Source: Delphinus delphis
Lineage: Eukaryota; Chordata; Mammalia; Artiodactyla; Delphinidae
Length of the DNA stretch: 64,000 nt
Direction: 5' to 3'
NCBI RefSeq assembly: GCF_949987515.2
Contig: NC_082701.1
Span: 36,287,755-36,351,754 of the forward strand
The translations under genes and the position numbers were made by a program. Positions 47,600 to 60,310 of this stretch are shown here, piece after piece. The stretch's first letter is position 1, and each line of letters starts with the position of its first letter. The notes under the pieces are model-generated. The model was not told the origin of the DNA. It saw nothing but the letters and a program-made list of their open reading frames with translations, and ran no database searches.

Positions 47600-47820
47600 T
47601 TTATTGAGAATCATCTTTGTGATAAGCATTATATTAAGCTATTCTCCTATCTTAAATCATTTATTTTTAGATCTAATCATCTCAGTTTCAGTCCTTATAG
47701 AAAGATAGGGGAGGTTAAAAATGTAAAATAATTTACTTAACTTCAATAGTAAGTGATAATGGTGTGGTCACCTGACTATGAAACCTGGGCTTATTTCACT
47801 ACTCTAGTGCTTCAGTGGAA
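47600..47820 (-). repeat. MIR SINE
   Basis: Inverted MIR: 'taagcattatattaagctat', 'atctcagtttcagtccttat', 'aataatttacttaacttcaa' and 'actatgaaacctgggcttat'. Confidence 0.72.
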
Positions 47821-50440
47821 TGCTTTCTAGTTTGTTTATTTCCATGAAACACAGTTCCTGGGCTGTTCGGTGGGTTTGACCAAATTTTGGTTTAACACTT
47901 CAATCCAAGTACTTATGCTAGAGCACTGGCAGAGTGGAGACAAACAACACCTACCAGCAATGTAATGAGTTAGGGACATTATCCTCCCTATGATGGAAGA
48001 CTGAAACTCCCCTGGAATAAATAAATCTATAGGAAATATTCTTGCAATCAATAGTCACCATGCCTAAGGACAGGAATTCAGTGCTAATTGATACAAAAAG
48101 AGTGGTTTTGTGGTACCTGCATATAAAAATGTCCAAAGGAAATATGTTCCTCTTTTCCCCCATTCTCTATGTGTCTATGATAAAGAAGAAGTGAGCAAAT
48201 ATAGGACTCAAAGACAGAAAAGGAGTTAGCATTCTTTGTGTTTACCAGTCACCTCAGTTAGTTCTATAACATGCAAGTGACAATATGAAATTTTCATTTT
48301 ACTCCCTTTTTCCCCCCTGGAGCATCCTAAATACTGTACTTGTAGATATTTCCAAGTTAAGATGGTGCTCAGTGCTCAGACTCTCAATAATACATATAAT
48401 CTGTTGACATTTCATTTTAGAGATGCATAAAAACCTCTGCAAATGCAAGGAGCTCTACAGCAAAGTGGAAGGTATTAATATAATGGGTACAATAATTCTG
48501 AAGGAGAAAAAAAAACTGTATATTACAATTTGGAGTCATTTGGCACCTCTGGGTCTATTCTGGAAAAGACTTTAAATGAGACAATAAGAGGAAACTAATT
48601 TACAATTTTAAATAAGCAGAGCTCATGTTTCCATATTGCTAAAAGGCAAGGTTAGATGAGCACTGTACAGTTATCATAAAATTTTTATCAAGAAGCTGCA
48701 GTATTTTTAATAATTCATTATTTTACCTTCTTGCAAGAACCCCTCTAAAGGTTGGGTTATGTTTTAATCTTGGAAGAATTGATTTTGGAGAGAAATATTT
48801 CTCTAATTACATGGTGACAAATCTATTATCAAGGAGTCATTATTAGTATAAACTAATTCTATCCCTCCTCTTTATACATCTTTCAATCATTTGTATTGAT
48901 AAAGTATTCTCCTTCCTACCTACATCAACTTAATGGCATATTGAGGGAAATACAAAATTGCATATTTAAATCACCCTGAGAGGTTTAAAAATTTTTTAAT
49001 ATATATGCTGATGTTTCTTATGAAGATCTAACATTAACAGGCATGTACCTTGCTTCACTAAATAGAGGATTCCCTTCTCACATCTTAATGAATGCAATTC
49101 TGTACATAAATACATAACCTAAATACATAATTTGTCAAGAACCTGACAATCCATCTTAGAAAGCATTTTATTTAAAGAATAGTAAGAATAAAGTAGAAAA
49201 ATAGTAAAAAAATATAGTAAAAAATTACGTAGCCAGTCATCCCAACTTCAGCGCACAGATGAATGATCAAATGTGGGCATGATTGGCTGACCATTCTTAG
49301 GTGTAAAGATGCCACGGGTCTTTTGTTAGACACAAGTTAATTGCACAACACATCTTCCTAACTATAATCCTGACTTCAGGGTATCTTGTCAGATTATTCT
49401 CGAAGTCATTATCTAGTGACTGAATGAGTTGATGTCAAAAATGAAAATATGGCTCACAGTGGGGAGGAACAAAAACCCAACACTTTATTAACTAAAAATA
49501 TATATATAAGTCAGGGAGCTTGATTCCATAATAAAATTTCCTGGCCTGAGCTTAACATCCCGAAATTAACCAAATGTGTAATTTTAAAAAGTGTTAGAGC
49601 ATTCCAGCATCCATGCCATGATATGTAATTTCCACATTATGGATTTTAAAAACTTAACCTAGGGAATAAGGAAAGACAAAACAACACAACAAAAAGTTTT
49701 GGCAGTTTCCTCATTGGGTGATCCAAATAATTGGCAAATAAATATTTATGAAAAATAAACATTTTTCTTTCAAATGCTATATTTATGAAACAAATTATGA
49801 ATGTTATGTATGGTAGGAAGAAAATGTGTTTTCATTGAAAAATCATAAGAAACAATTGTGTTCAATTTTCATATAAAATCGTGAATTCATCAGTAGAGAG
49901 ATATTTTGCAAAGCATCAGCCCAGTTTCTGACCTCTCCACTTTGGCTGCATAATTCGATCTTTTAATAAGCTAAACACACACAAAATGTCCAGTACACCA
50001 AAGAACATTTATTCATTTACTCAAAGGGCCTAAAGAAGTGGGAAGTCACTTGACAAGAGCCCAAAGGTAATTCCCAAAGGGAATTTTTCTCTTTAAAACA
50101 AATAAGATTTTGGCCTCAAGAGAAAAACAAAAGCCCATTTTTGTTTCCTCCCTCCATGTCCTCCACCCCCACACCCTCAGAGCTGATCTGTGAGGGGAAT
50201 GAGAGGAACATATGAATGAGAGGGACCTTTCTATAGCAGCACTAAGAGTGAAGTCCTCTTTGAACATAATTTCTTTCAGACCCTTGCAAGTTGGGAACAC
50301 AGTATGTGTGTAAATGTATTTGTATATTTGATAGAGAGAGAGCTGGGAATGCAGAGGCCTGTAACTATAAGGGAAAAAACTGTTTGTAGGGCCTACATTA
50401 CTGGTACTATAGTTGGTAGGTGGGTATCTCTCTCCCCATC
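47821..50440. other. Long unassigned stretch
   Basis: 2.6 kb of AT-rich DNA without a recognised gene, LTR, LINE or SINE. Frames at 47836-48051 and 47951-48163 (minus) look like chance. The 201-codon minus frame from 50651 to 50046 reads through the L1 and the TA/GA microsatellite and then into unique DNA, so it is not a gene. Confidence 0.5.
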
Positions 50441-50467
50441 TCATATGTATATGTCTGTGATTGTGCA

Positions 50468-50469
50468 TG

Positions 50470-50531
<62 letters not shown>
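50468..50531. repeat. (TA)n(GA)n compound microsatellite
   Basis: About ten TA units, then about 22 GA units. Confidence 0.96.
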
Positions 50532-50535
<4 letters not shown>

Positions 50536-50564
50536 TTATATATTATATATACATAGAAATTTGG

Positions 50565-51130
50565 AGAACAGAGGTTCCTTAAAAAACTAAAAATAGAATT
50601 ACAATATGACCCAGCAATCCCATTACTGGGCATATACTCCGACAAAACCATAATTTAAAAAGATACATGAACCCCAATATTCATTGCAGCACTATTTACA
50701 ATAGCCAGGACATGGAAGCAACCTAAATGCCCATCGACAGATGAATGGATAAAGATGTGCTACATATATACAATGGAATATTACTCAGCCATTAAAAGGA
50801 ATGAAATTGGGTCATTTGTAGAGACGTGGATGGATCTAGAGACTGTCATATAGAGTGAAGTAAGTCAGAAAGAGAAAAACAAATATTGTATATTAACGCA
50901 TATATGTGGAACCTAGATAAATGGTACAGATAACCCAGTTTGCAGGACAGAAATAGAGACACAGATGTAGAGAACAAACATATGGACACCAAGAAGGAAA
51001 GTGGCAGGGGAGGTGGTGGTGGGATGAATTGGGAGATTGGGATTGACATGTATACACTAATATGTATAAAATAGATAACTAATAAGAACCTGTTGTATAA
51101 AAATAAATTAATTTAATTTAATTTAATAAA
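50565..51130 (+). mobile_element. L1 3' end with TSD
   Basis: Begins in ORF2 ('ttccttaaaaaactaaaaat', 'acccagcaatcccattactg') and runs through the 3'UTR to an (ATTTA)n-like tail. TSD agaaatttgg at 50555-50564 and 51131-51140. Stops are present in ORF2. Confidence 0.93.
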
Positions 51131-51154
51131 AGAAATTTGGTTGGTCAGTTAAAA

Positions 51155-51290
51155 GTCTTATTTTACTCATCTGTAAATGGGTTAATATTAGAAGCTAATT
51201 TGTATGGTTGCTGTGAATATAAAATGAGATAAAATACTTAAGCTCATCACAGGGTTTAGCATATAGTAGTTGGCCAATAAGTGCTATCAT
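51155..51290 (+). repeat. MIR SINE
   Basis: 'ttttactcatctgtaaatgg', 'gtatggttgctgtgaatata', 'gggtttagcatatagtagt' and 'ggccaataagtgctatcat', in MIR order. Confidence 0.78.
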
Positions 51291-51334
51291 TTAGGAATTC
51301 TCCTGATCTGCCAAAACCTGGAGATTCTATGTAG

Positions 51335-51830
51335 GAGCCCATTCATTCATTCATTATCTTGTATTTGCTGTTGGAGCATAATGCTCTATATATACCTGGG
51401 AACATAGCTGTGAAAAAGATAAATGTGGTCTTAATGTTCTTGGGTCTTATAACGTGGTAACAAATTACAACTGATAAGTGTCTGGCACACAATGCACACT
51501 CAATGTGTAATTAAGCACACAGAGAGAGATAATATGAGTGTTTATAAAAGGATACTTGATCGGATCTGCAAGAACAGGAAGAATTTTCTAGGGAAAAAAA
51601 GGTTAAGCAAAGACCTGAAGGATAAGCCAGTGATTTACATGGAGACAAGAGGAAAGTGGGTCCATGGCAGAGGAAATTTGTGTGAAAATCCCATAAAAGA
51701 GAAAGCATAGTTTTGTGAAAGAGTGTATTGATGAACACCAGGTAAATGTGGAGTCTTGTCACGCAAGGCCTCACAAACTGCATCAGAGATTTAGGGCCTG
51801 TTCCTAAGAGTAATGGGTGGCTAGGAATAT
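51335..51830 (-). repeat. L2 LINE fragment, degenerate
   Basis: Inverted L2 order: 'cattcattcattatcttgta', 'gggaacatagctgtgaaaaa', 'gcaaagacctgaaggataag', 'aggcctcacaaactgcatc' and 'agagtaatgggtggctagg'. Homology may extend further right. Confidence 0.62.
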
Positions 51831-51990
51831 TTTAATAATTAAAATGATCAGATTTTCATATTGAATTGTTTTCCTTGGTGACAGCATGGAAAATGGACCA
51901 AAGAGACCAATATTTTAATCTGGGAGACCCACTGGGAATCTAATGCTTTCATCAGGTGAGAGAATGTAGTGGCTTAGGTGAGCATATGGA

Positions 51991-52027
51991 GGTAGTAAAG
52001 TGGATGTAAAGGTAGTAAAGTGGATGA
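51991..52027. repeat. 20-bp tandem duplication
   Basis: ggtagtaaagtggatgtaaa is followed directly by ggtagtaaagtggatg. Confidence 0.9.
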
Positions 52028-52317
52028 TTCAAGAAAGGTGGTAGAATCCACTTAACTAAATAATTTAATTTAAATACAGATAGGCAAGGTGCTAGATGAT
52101 AAATTTGTTTAGAATGAGATCCAAGTCAGCCACTGAGGGACAATTGGAAGTCTCTGGCATCCCTTTACCTAAAGGAATGAGAGAATCAGGAAGAGATTCC
52201 AAATTACTATCAAGTGGCTGGGATTCAGGATGCAAGGCAAGACCTCCAGTTCCCATGGAGAGCTAAGGGATCAATCTGTAAGGTAAGTCAGTGGTATAAA
52301 GACTAGGGAAATGGGGA

Positions 52318-52393
52318 GATAGACTGATGAAGGGAAGTTGTGGGATGGTTGCTATGATAGACTGATGAAGGGGAGTTGTGGGATGGTTACTAC
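52318..52393. repeat. 38-bp tandem duplication
   Basis: Two adjacent 38-bp units starting gatagactgatgaagg, at 52318-52355 and 52356-52393, with about three differences. Confidence 0.92.
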
Positions 52394-53405
52394 ATTCTTC
52401 ATGAAAACAAAAAAAAACTTTTAATCTGCTATCGAAATTGGTTTTATTCGTTCATGTTCCAAGTTCCAAAGCACTTCCAATTACCTTGTATTTTTGAAGA
52501 CCATGAAGCTCAACATCTCAAGTTCATTTTTTAAAATACAATTTTAATCCATTGTAAGAATTTTTTTCAAAAGTACTGCATGTCAGTGGACAAATTAATA
52601 AGGAAGAATAATTTTAGAAAGTCACATTGTTTTTATTTAAAAGGAGAAAAAAACATGCTTTGATATGATATTTCCAGACTAGAATCAGAAAACCAAGTTT
52701 ATTCTTCATTTCCCAAAAGAGCATTTTCCTGCTTTAAAATACTCAGAAATTTTGCATTTGGTATGTGGCTGGCTTTGCAGCCCTAAATTAATGATTATTA
52801 TTTGGAAATGTTAATTAAAATGACAACATTTTTCTATAGATCTCAGCAAGAGACTTTTATATTTACCTTGTATCTGCAGTTTGTCTTCTAAGATTCAGAA
52901 ATAATATCTGGGTGTCATTAAGCTGGATCCATCAACACTTTTGACATGATAGATAGCTTTGGGAGCTGGTAATGGGCATTTGAGCCATCCACCTCTGGGT
53001 CACTAGTTCAGATATGGCTCAGCCTAAGAATGAATTAGACCAATTTCTAGGACAAAGTTGATCTAATTACATGCCATATCACATTAATTAACCCTATTTT
53101 GAAACAATGTAAGCAGCTCTTTGAAAATGATGCAAAGAAACTGATGCATATCTTTTTTTTTTAATATAATAGAACCAAATCTATTGATGTTTACTTTTAG
53201 GTAAACATCAGCAGAAAATCTGAGAAAAAAGAGAAATTGGCCTTATTTCTTAGTGAGTTACTTTATCTCTTCCACTGCTACTGACGATACACCAGGTTTG
53301 GAGAGGACACAGAATGAAACAAGCCCAAGTAGTATTGGTTATTCCTCACATGACCTGGAAAACTGTTAACTTGGGATCATGGTGGAAAGGAAGGAAGTTG
53401 TACCC
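52394..53405. other. Unassigned AT-rich DNA
   Basis: No gene or family recognised. Confidence 0.5.
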
Positions 53406-53409
53406 TATA

Positions 53410-53570
53410 TAATTACTACAAGTCTTTGACATTTGCCTCATTCTGCTCATCTATAAAATGAGAATGATAATAATGACAACAGCTCCTAGGCTTGTTATGA
53501 ATATTGAATAAAATAATGCCTGCAAAATCTTAGCATATTGCCTGGCTCAATAAATAGATCATAATGACAA
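53410..53570 (+). repeat. MIR SINE
   Basis: 'cctcattctgctcatctata', 'aaaatgagaatgataataat', 'ggcttgttatgaatattgaa' and 'attgcctggctcaataaat', in MIR order. Confidence 0.78.
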
Positions 53571-53572
53571 CA

Positions 53573-53629
53573 ATGATGATGATGATGCTGTTGCTTCAGC
53601 TGCAGCTGATGAGGAGGAGGAGGAGGAGA
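53573..53629. repeat. (GAT)n and (GAG)n trinucleotide tracts
   Basis: About five GAT units and about seven GAG units, separated by a short CTG/CAG-containing spacer. Confidence 0.9.
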
Positions 53630-53960
53630 AAAACAGAGTGTATTTGACCTATGGGGTCATTTTGTGCTTGTATGGGAAAAAAAAAGATCAGCCAAACTAC
53701 ATGGTTGAAGCAGACATAAAGCATTAGGGCACTAAACAATCAGTTACAGATACTTTAAAGGAAAGTACGTGAAGGGTGAATGTCTACCTCACAACTTGAC
53801 CTTTAGTCATCTTGCAACCATGTAATTCTTAATTTTAGAAAGAACAATCTCCCTTCTCAGAACACACCCTCTGATGTCCATTTTGTATTCATACAGAGGA
53901 TGCTCAGTGTGGCAGATCCTCTGGAGTTCTGAAGTCAGTGCATTGTAAAGAAAGGGTACC
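53630..53960. other. Unassigned intergenic DNA
   Basis: Nothing recognised. Confidence 0.5.
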
Positions 53961-53969
53961 AAATTCTTG

Positions 53970-54090
53970 GTCAAAAGAGCCAGCAATGAATTCTAACTCT
54001 GCCACTTCTTTGAAATATGGTCTTAGACTATTGCAACCATTTTAGGATTCAATTCTCCAATCCTTAAAATAAGGATATTAATAGCTACCT
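53970..54090 (+). repeat. MIR SINE, degenerate
   Basis: 'gaattctaactctgccactt', 'ggattcaattctccaatcct' and 'aaaataaggatattaatagc', in MIR order. Confidence 0.6.
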
Positions 54091-54739
54091 ATTACTGATT
54101 GCCTACTATAAACCAGTGCAGGTATGCTACATTTTAAAATATCTTTTCTTTAAAATATGTCTGAGAAAGAATTTTGTAAACTGTAAATGCAGCAATCCGT
54201 ATTTCCACATTTAACAATCAAGGGAGGTACCATGAAGGAATAAGGATTAGAAAATCAGTAATTATGAAAGTATATTTTGTCAATTAGCATTCAGGGATAG
54301 AAATAAATGACATTTCTTCCAGTTAATTTCTCTGGAGTCCTAGATAAAGCTGTCCCAGAAGCTGACCTTGAGTCAAGGGTTTGGATGCAAAAATTTCATA
54401 AAGGAAACATGCCTAGGAAAAAGCAGTAACATCTGACAGGAAATAGGACAGATAAAAGGAAAAGCCAAATCAGGTTCAATTTCAGGGGAAGTCTCAGATT
54501 CAGCCTCAGCCTTCAGGAACCTCCAGAAGAGTCTTGTTCAATAGAGTTTTATAAGATTATGAAAATGTTTATACTGCACTGTATGAGCACTTGAAATGTG
54601 GCTGGTACATCTGAGAAAGTAATTTTTTTTTTTATTTCCTAGGGACTCACAGTGTTGTAATCAAGGGGTTGGCTAGACAATATTCCCATCCTTGTACTCA
54701 ATTAGGAAATATTCTACTTAATTCACTTAGGTTGCTGAC
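54091..54739. other. Unassigned intergenic DNA
   Basis: Nothing recognised apart from a T-run at about 54623. Confidence 0.45.
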
Positions 54740-55090
54740 AGAATGAATTTCCTTGTGACTGTATGACCAAGGGCCCTAGTTTCTGGCTGTCAGCTGGAGA
54801 CCACAGTCAGGTCCTAGATGCTGCTCACAGTTCTCTTCCATGTGGCCTTTCCCATAGGCAGTTCACAATAGGGCCACTTACTTCTTCAAGGCCAATGGGA
54901 GAATCTCTCTCTCTCTCACTCTCTCATTCAGCTAAGACATATAACCAGATCTAATTAAGGAAGTTTGATCCCATCACCTTTGTTTTTCATATTCTATTGA
55001 ACAAAAGCAAGTTATAGGTTCTGGCCACATTCAGGTGAGGGAACTATTAAGGGAATGACTCAGTAGGGGCCTTCTTAAGGTTTATCCACA
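54740..55090 (+). repeat. Old interspersed repeat, family not named
   Basis: Shares 'gatcccatcacctttg', 'atattctattgaacaaaagc' and 'ggccacattcaggtgaggga' with an old mammalian repeat layout, also seen in part at 45700-46040. Includes a short (CT)n run at 54904-54928. Confidence 0.45.
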
Positions 55091-55139
55091 ATACTTCTTC
55101 ATTTTAACACTGGATATTTTAAAAAGAATATAGAATACA

Positions 55140-55300
55140 CTATCCCATTGAATCTTCACAAAAAGTACTATAAATTAGCTAAATTGAGGATTATTATCAA
55201 TATTTTTAAACAAAGAGAAGAAAACTGAGGTTAAGCAAGTTTAAACCACTTGTCCACAATGCATAGGTTGTTATTAGCAAAGCTGAGCATCCATAAATTT
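55140..55300 (-). repeat. MIR SINE
   Basis: Inverted MIR: 'ttgaatcttcacaaaaagta', 'gaagaaaactgaggttaagc', 'aagtttaaaccacttgtcca' and 'ttattagcaaagctgagc'. Confidence 0.78.
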
Positions 55301-57475
55301 TTTATTTTCAATCCTGTTTTTTTCTGCCACATCATGTTATACTACAGTGACTCCCAAATTTCAGCCACTTGAGAGCCATCTTCACAAATTTTACCTATCT
55401 GCAGGCTGACCTAATGATATAAAGGTAGTTATTTCAAAAATAGTTAATTTTCTTGTTTAAATACATTAATTTTAATAATAATATTGATTCTGCAAATGAA
55501 AGACATCAGTTGTCATAAAAAGAAAAAGAAAGAGATAAATATACAGATATTAAAGTCAATATTATTTGTTTGTGTCCTACTTAAATTTATATTGCATGTG
55601 GCTAGTATATGCCACGCAGGGGAAAAATAAATAACAAGTACATTGTAGAATATTTCAAAAGGCATCCTCCCTTCTGTTCCTAATTTTAACTTGCAAGGAG
55701 GATTTGGGGTGTATAGGAATGTATTTCTACTTTCCAAAGAAGATATGTTTTCTATAAGGTAGCAAGGAGCCCAGCACATGCTCTGGACACTCCTCTGGCT
55801 GCCTCAAAAAACAAGAGTGGTGTCTCTCCATAGGCACTGGTGTGACTTGGAATGAGGGAGCATCAATAGAAGAAAATGCAATTAGCTAATATAATTAACT
55901 CCAGCACGTTTAGCACGTCTTCTTTCCTTTCCATCTCCAAGCTATACAAAGCTCTATGTATTTTGCCTATCAAGAAATGCAAACACGTTGTAACTTCCTC
56001 CTCCTACCTCTTTCCGTCAACATCTTTCCCCACAAATTTGGAGAGTGGCAGGGAGAAGCCTTATCCTTATACTTTTTCTTTCCATCTTTTTTCCACAAAT
56101 GAGTTGTCCCAAGGCTCCGCCTCTCTAGAGATGGCTCTATTTCTGTTCAAATTCACTCTAAATAGCTTCCATAACACTCTTTCATGTCATCTACTTTTAG
56201 TGTTGCTTTTTAATGGAGATTCCCACAGTTGTATTTGCTACTGAAACTTTATTCTATCAGGCTTACCACATACTGCTAGGAATATGCTTTCCTAAATTAG
56301 CATACAAATCTTAAGCTCATATTTTGTCACAACAAGTGGGACAGATATGCTAATTCTATTCTCTTATCTTCACTTAGTTTACTGATGGGAAGTAAGGTTT
56401 ATAAAAAATAAATATAAACGTACTGAGACAGAACAAATATGCTGCTTATGTATAAAAAGCATGTTTGAATAGTTGACCAACCCCAGCTAGTTTCTCCATA
56501 ATTCTCTTAACCACTAAAGAAACAAGGAAGGAAACATTTACCTGGGTGTAGGAGAAAGTAGGAACCCCATAATATCAGTACTGCCTATAACATCAAGATG
56601 GGCCATTTAAATCAAGAATAGTATCAACAGCTGATATTTGCATTGGAAAGCTCTTCTGCATTAATGCCATACTTGTATTTGATCCTTGGCATAACCCTGA
56701 TATGTATTTGCTTGACCCAAGACTCCTGAAATAAATCAAATCCTTCATGCAAACCTGAAATATAGATTTGGGGTAATGACCTCTGAATGATTATTTACCA
56801 CTACTAAGAATCTTCCTGTTTGCCTACAAGATCTATTGCTCATTGCTTATATCACCTTGGATAGCTGACTTCTTAATACCAAAACCCTATGTCTACTTCT
56901 GAAGCATCTATTTATTTAAATGACCCCTGTAGATTCTCTTCCAGTTTTCTGCCCCACCCCAATTGCAACTTTGCACACTCCTTTAATTTTCATGCATCCA
57001 AACTTTGACAAGAAACACATCCTGCATTAGCTTTAACTTGATGGAATTGACAGACTAGACTATCATAATTACCCTCTGGAAGGATCAGAGTTTGTAGCTA
57101 TACATGAGCATGTTTATACTCATGATTTGAACATAGTTATTGTGAATGACCAGATTAAGAATAAGTTTATAGGAGTTGGTGGTTGAAGTGGAGTAGAGGA
57201 GAGATTACCAAAAGTAAAGAAGCCCTAGCTAGCTATTAAGAGGTTGGTAAATAATCCATTTGGATCTTGAAGTCACTAAATGTGAAAAGGAATTAGCGAT
57301 AGGAAAACAATGAATCAAGTGGTAAACTTATAAGTTAATAAGTTTACTATATAAAAGCAAAAAAGGATGCTACCAAATGTAAAGTTGTAATGGCATGGAT
57401 TTTCCCAGAGACTATAACCCTAACCCTTACCACTTTCTAAAAAGCTTCTGATTCTCTATCTAGATTTCTTTCTTC
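55301..57475. other. Long unassigned stretch
   Basis: 2.2 kb without a recognised gene. The 122-codon frame at 55876-56244 is one of the longest not explained by a repeat. It is Ser/Phe/Leu-rich with no domain motif and is probably chance. Confidence 0.45.
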
Positions 57476-57479
57476 TGAA

Positions 57480-57610
57480 TCAGATGGAGATGGGTTTAAA
57501 TCTCAACTCTGTTATTTAATTCTGTGTTCATTTGGCAGGTTGTCCTACCTTTTCTGCCATGTAAGATAGCAATGCTAATTCCCACCTATTAGCAATGTTA
57601 GACAAATCAA
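57480..57610 (+). repeat. MIR SINE
   Basis: 'gtttaaatctcaactctgtt', 'tggcaggttgtcctacc' and 'gccatgtaagatagcaatgc', in MIR order. Confidence 0.62.
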
Positions 57611-57709
57611 ACAAGGTTATGTATGGAAAATGTCATTTCTTCTTGTTGGAACCTATTCTTAGGAAGATCTTAGGAACTTTCACTAAGATGCCTATCCCAG
57701 AAGCATTTT

Positions 57710-57850
57710 CCTGTGACCTTAGGTAAGCTAGGTAACCTTTGGTAAGCAGTTTATTTAACATTGATACTACTTTTCAGGGATGATTCTGGACTAAATATCA
57801 TACATATATGCAAAGTGCCTTGGATTTAGTATATACTCAAAATTAAATAG
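57710..57850 (+). repeat. MIR SINE, degenerate
   Basis: 'ctgtgaccttaggtaagcta', 'gcaaagtgccttggatttag' and 'tatatactcaaaattaaat', in MIR order. Confidence 0.6.
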
Positions 57851-58504
57851 AAAGATATGTCAATGTCTTAAAATAATGACATCCTCAAGGACAAATTCAG
57901 TTGGTAGAGGGTTGGCATTGATTCCAAACCACCAAGGTATTCCTACACTTTCCAGTAAAACAGACAGGCTTTACTTCTGAAAAATGACTAAAATGAGGAA
58001 GGTAGATATTTACGTATGTCTATCGTAGTACTTGGTTCCTCCCTCTTTTCCAGCTCCTTAACCCTCTCTCCAAATAGACAAGAAAACCCATTCTTTAACC
58101 TTTCATTCCCTCAAACTCTGTTCTGGTTTGCAGTTTAGATCAATAGTCTTTTATATGTAGTGCTTTTCGTTGAGTCAAAGTATCCTTGACCCCTCCTTTG
58201 GAAAAGACTGTGTGTGTTTGTATGTGAAAGTAAGTAGAGAAGTCTGGGAGTAGAGAGGCCTGGGAGTAGAGGGGTTGCTGATGGAAAATTAGGGCAAAAA
58301 CTAGACAACATTGGTAAGAAGACAAAAGAACAGCAAGCTGGATTTTTCCCTATGAAAGGGAAGTCTCAGTTTAGCATTTGTAAATGATGCTTTATGAGAT
58401 GATAGAAACACTCAAAATCCTCACAGGTATAGAATAGGTACAGAGTAAACTGTTTTTATAATGTGAGAGAGTAGACTAAACACATTATAAATCAGTGCCA
58501 TCTA
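57851..58504. other. Unassigned intergenic DNA
   Basis: Nothing recognised. Confidence 0.5.
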
Positions 58505-58640
58505 TATGTCATTCCACAAACATTTAGGGGTACCTAATATCTGTGCCAATTGCAATACTAGGCAGATGGATTTGAACAAAGTCTTTGTCCTCCAAAGGCT
58601 CACAACCAAGTGAAAGAGATACACACATAAATAACTACTT
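58505..58640 (-). repeat. L2 LINE fragment
   Basis: Inverted L2 3' end: 'ccacaaacatttaggggtac', 'caatactaggcagatgg', 'tttgtcctccaaaggctcac' and 'cacacataaataactac'. Confidence 0.7.
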
Positions 58641-58818
58641 ATTAACATGTTATCTGGATCCAATTGCCCTGCACAAAGAAAAAGAGAAAAAAATTCATGA
58701 CTCTGAGGAAATAGTGCCTGGATTCAGTGCTTAGGCTCATAGTAAAATCATTAGGGACTACATAAAAATGTATTAAAAAGTAAATAAAAGCCACTCATAA
58801 ATTCACCTCCAGTGGGTG
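58641..58818. other. Unassigned intergenic DNA
   Basis: Short A-rich stretch. Nothing recognised. Confidence 0.5.
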
Positions 58819-58819
58819 C

Positions 58820-59190
58820 TATAATTAGTTTGCTAGGGCTGTCATAAGAAAGTACCATAGTCTTAAACAACAGAAATTTATTGTCTTATAATTCTGGAGG
58901 CTGGAAGTCCAAGATCAAGATATTGACAGGGTTGGTTTCTTCTGAGGCCTCTCTTCTTGGCTTGAAGACAGCCATTTTCTCCCTGTGTCTTCACATTGTC
59001 TTTCCTCAGTTTATGTGTCCATGTGCCAATCTCTTCTTCTTACATGGACACCGGTCATGTTGGATTAGGGCCTGCTCTAATGACCTCATTTAACTTTAAT
59101 TACTTCTTTAAAGATCTTATCTCCAAATATAGTCACATTGTGAGGTACTAGGGAAAATGAATTTAGGAAGGGCATATGTAGCCCATAATA
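58820..59190 (-). mobile_element. MLT1 (MaLR/ERVL) solo LTR
   Basis: Plus-strand landmarks: 'gtttgctagggctgtcataa', 'aacaacagaaatttattgtc', 'attctggaggctggaagtcc', 'ttggattagggcctgctcta' and 'atctccaaatatagtcacat'. A near full-length LTR in inverse orientation. Confidence 0.9.
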
Positions 59191-59660
59191 GATACATGCT
59201 TTAATATTTTGATATACTTTTTTTAATATTTGTACAAATACATATTTTAAGTGTATATGCATGTAAACAAACCTTGGATGAAAATACTTAAAATATCCAT
59301 CTATTTTCTTGTATGTTGTAAAGGCAATTATTTCCACGTATCTTCAAATATTCTGTGAAAACTTCATTTTGATATCTGAGTATTTTTTGTGTACCTATAC
59401 AATTTCCTTATTGAAAATTTAAATTGTATCTGCTTTTTGACATTATAAATGAAACTATCATTTAAAAAAATGGTATATAATTCCTTGATTACAATTGTTG
59501 TTTGGTCAAATTTCTCAAAGTAGTATTATTGCATCAAAAGTATACATACTTTAAAGTGTTTTTATAAATGTATTGGCAAATTATTTTCTGGAAAGGACAT
59601 ACCATTCACATTCTTACAAGTTGCACACATCAGTGCTGGTTTAACATGTTTCATTTAGAA
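59191..59660 (-). repeat. Old L1M fragment, antisense, degenerate
   Basis: 'ttggtcaaatttctcaaagt' through 'taaatgtattggcaaattat' to 'accattcacattcttacaag' resembles the inverted L1M 3' section (…gggtcaaagg…attgccaaattgcc…accaatttacactcc…). Weak. Confidence 0.5.
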
Positions 59661-60300
59661 GTGCAATATGAAAACTCAGTCATAATAAAAATAACATCTG
59701 TGCAGTTTTCAGAGAAGGGAAACAATAAGTGGGTATGTCACCAGGAAAAAGTACAGTCAGTTGACTACCAGAGAGCCTCTACCTTAATGAATTCACTAAA
59801 ATCCAAACATGGGTTCTTAATGTGGCTAAATCATTTGTTAAACATACTATGAATTATACATGGCTGAGGCAGAATTGGAACCTGGGTCTCTTCTTAGTGG
59901 TCAGTGAATGTGTCTCAGGGACAGGGATGTTTTTACAGCACCTTTGCATAATTTTTTGAACGCACTGTAAACTCAAGAGAAAAAAAAAGAACTATAATGT
60001 ATATGGATGAGACCAATATTTTACTATTTAATTTAAAAGTAAGAATGAGAGTTCAGTGTAGGTTTGCCTTACCTCATGTATTATAACATTTGCAACCCAA
60101 AATTTGTGAAGTCATTTGTCTCTCTGAAAGACAGAAAGACATTCAAAGTTCCTGCATCTGCATAAAATCAGGAAACATAAAAAGTAAAATTGAATCTTTT
60201 TAGACTAAGAAAATATAATTTAACTCTATTTAAGTTTGCAAACATTATGTATGCAAAGTTTAACCCAATCTCAGAACTCAACAGTAAAAGGTTAAAAAAA
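59661..60300. other. Unassigned intergenic DNA
   Basis: Nothing recognised. Confidence 0.5.
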
Positions 60301-60310
60301 AAAAAAAGAA

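Noticed and set aside
50046..50651. 201-codon minus-strand open frame, the longest in the window
   Set aside because: It runs through an L1 3' end, a TA/GA microsatellite (giving a long Ser-Leu repeat) and unique DNA. No domain and no coherent composition.
55876..56244. 122-codon frame outside known repeats
   Set aside because: No domain, signal peptide or splice context. Low-complexity Ser/Phe/Leu content is expected from pyrimidine-rich DNA.
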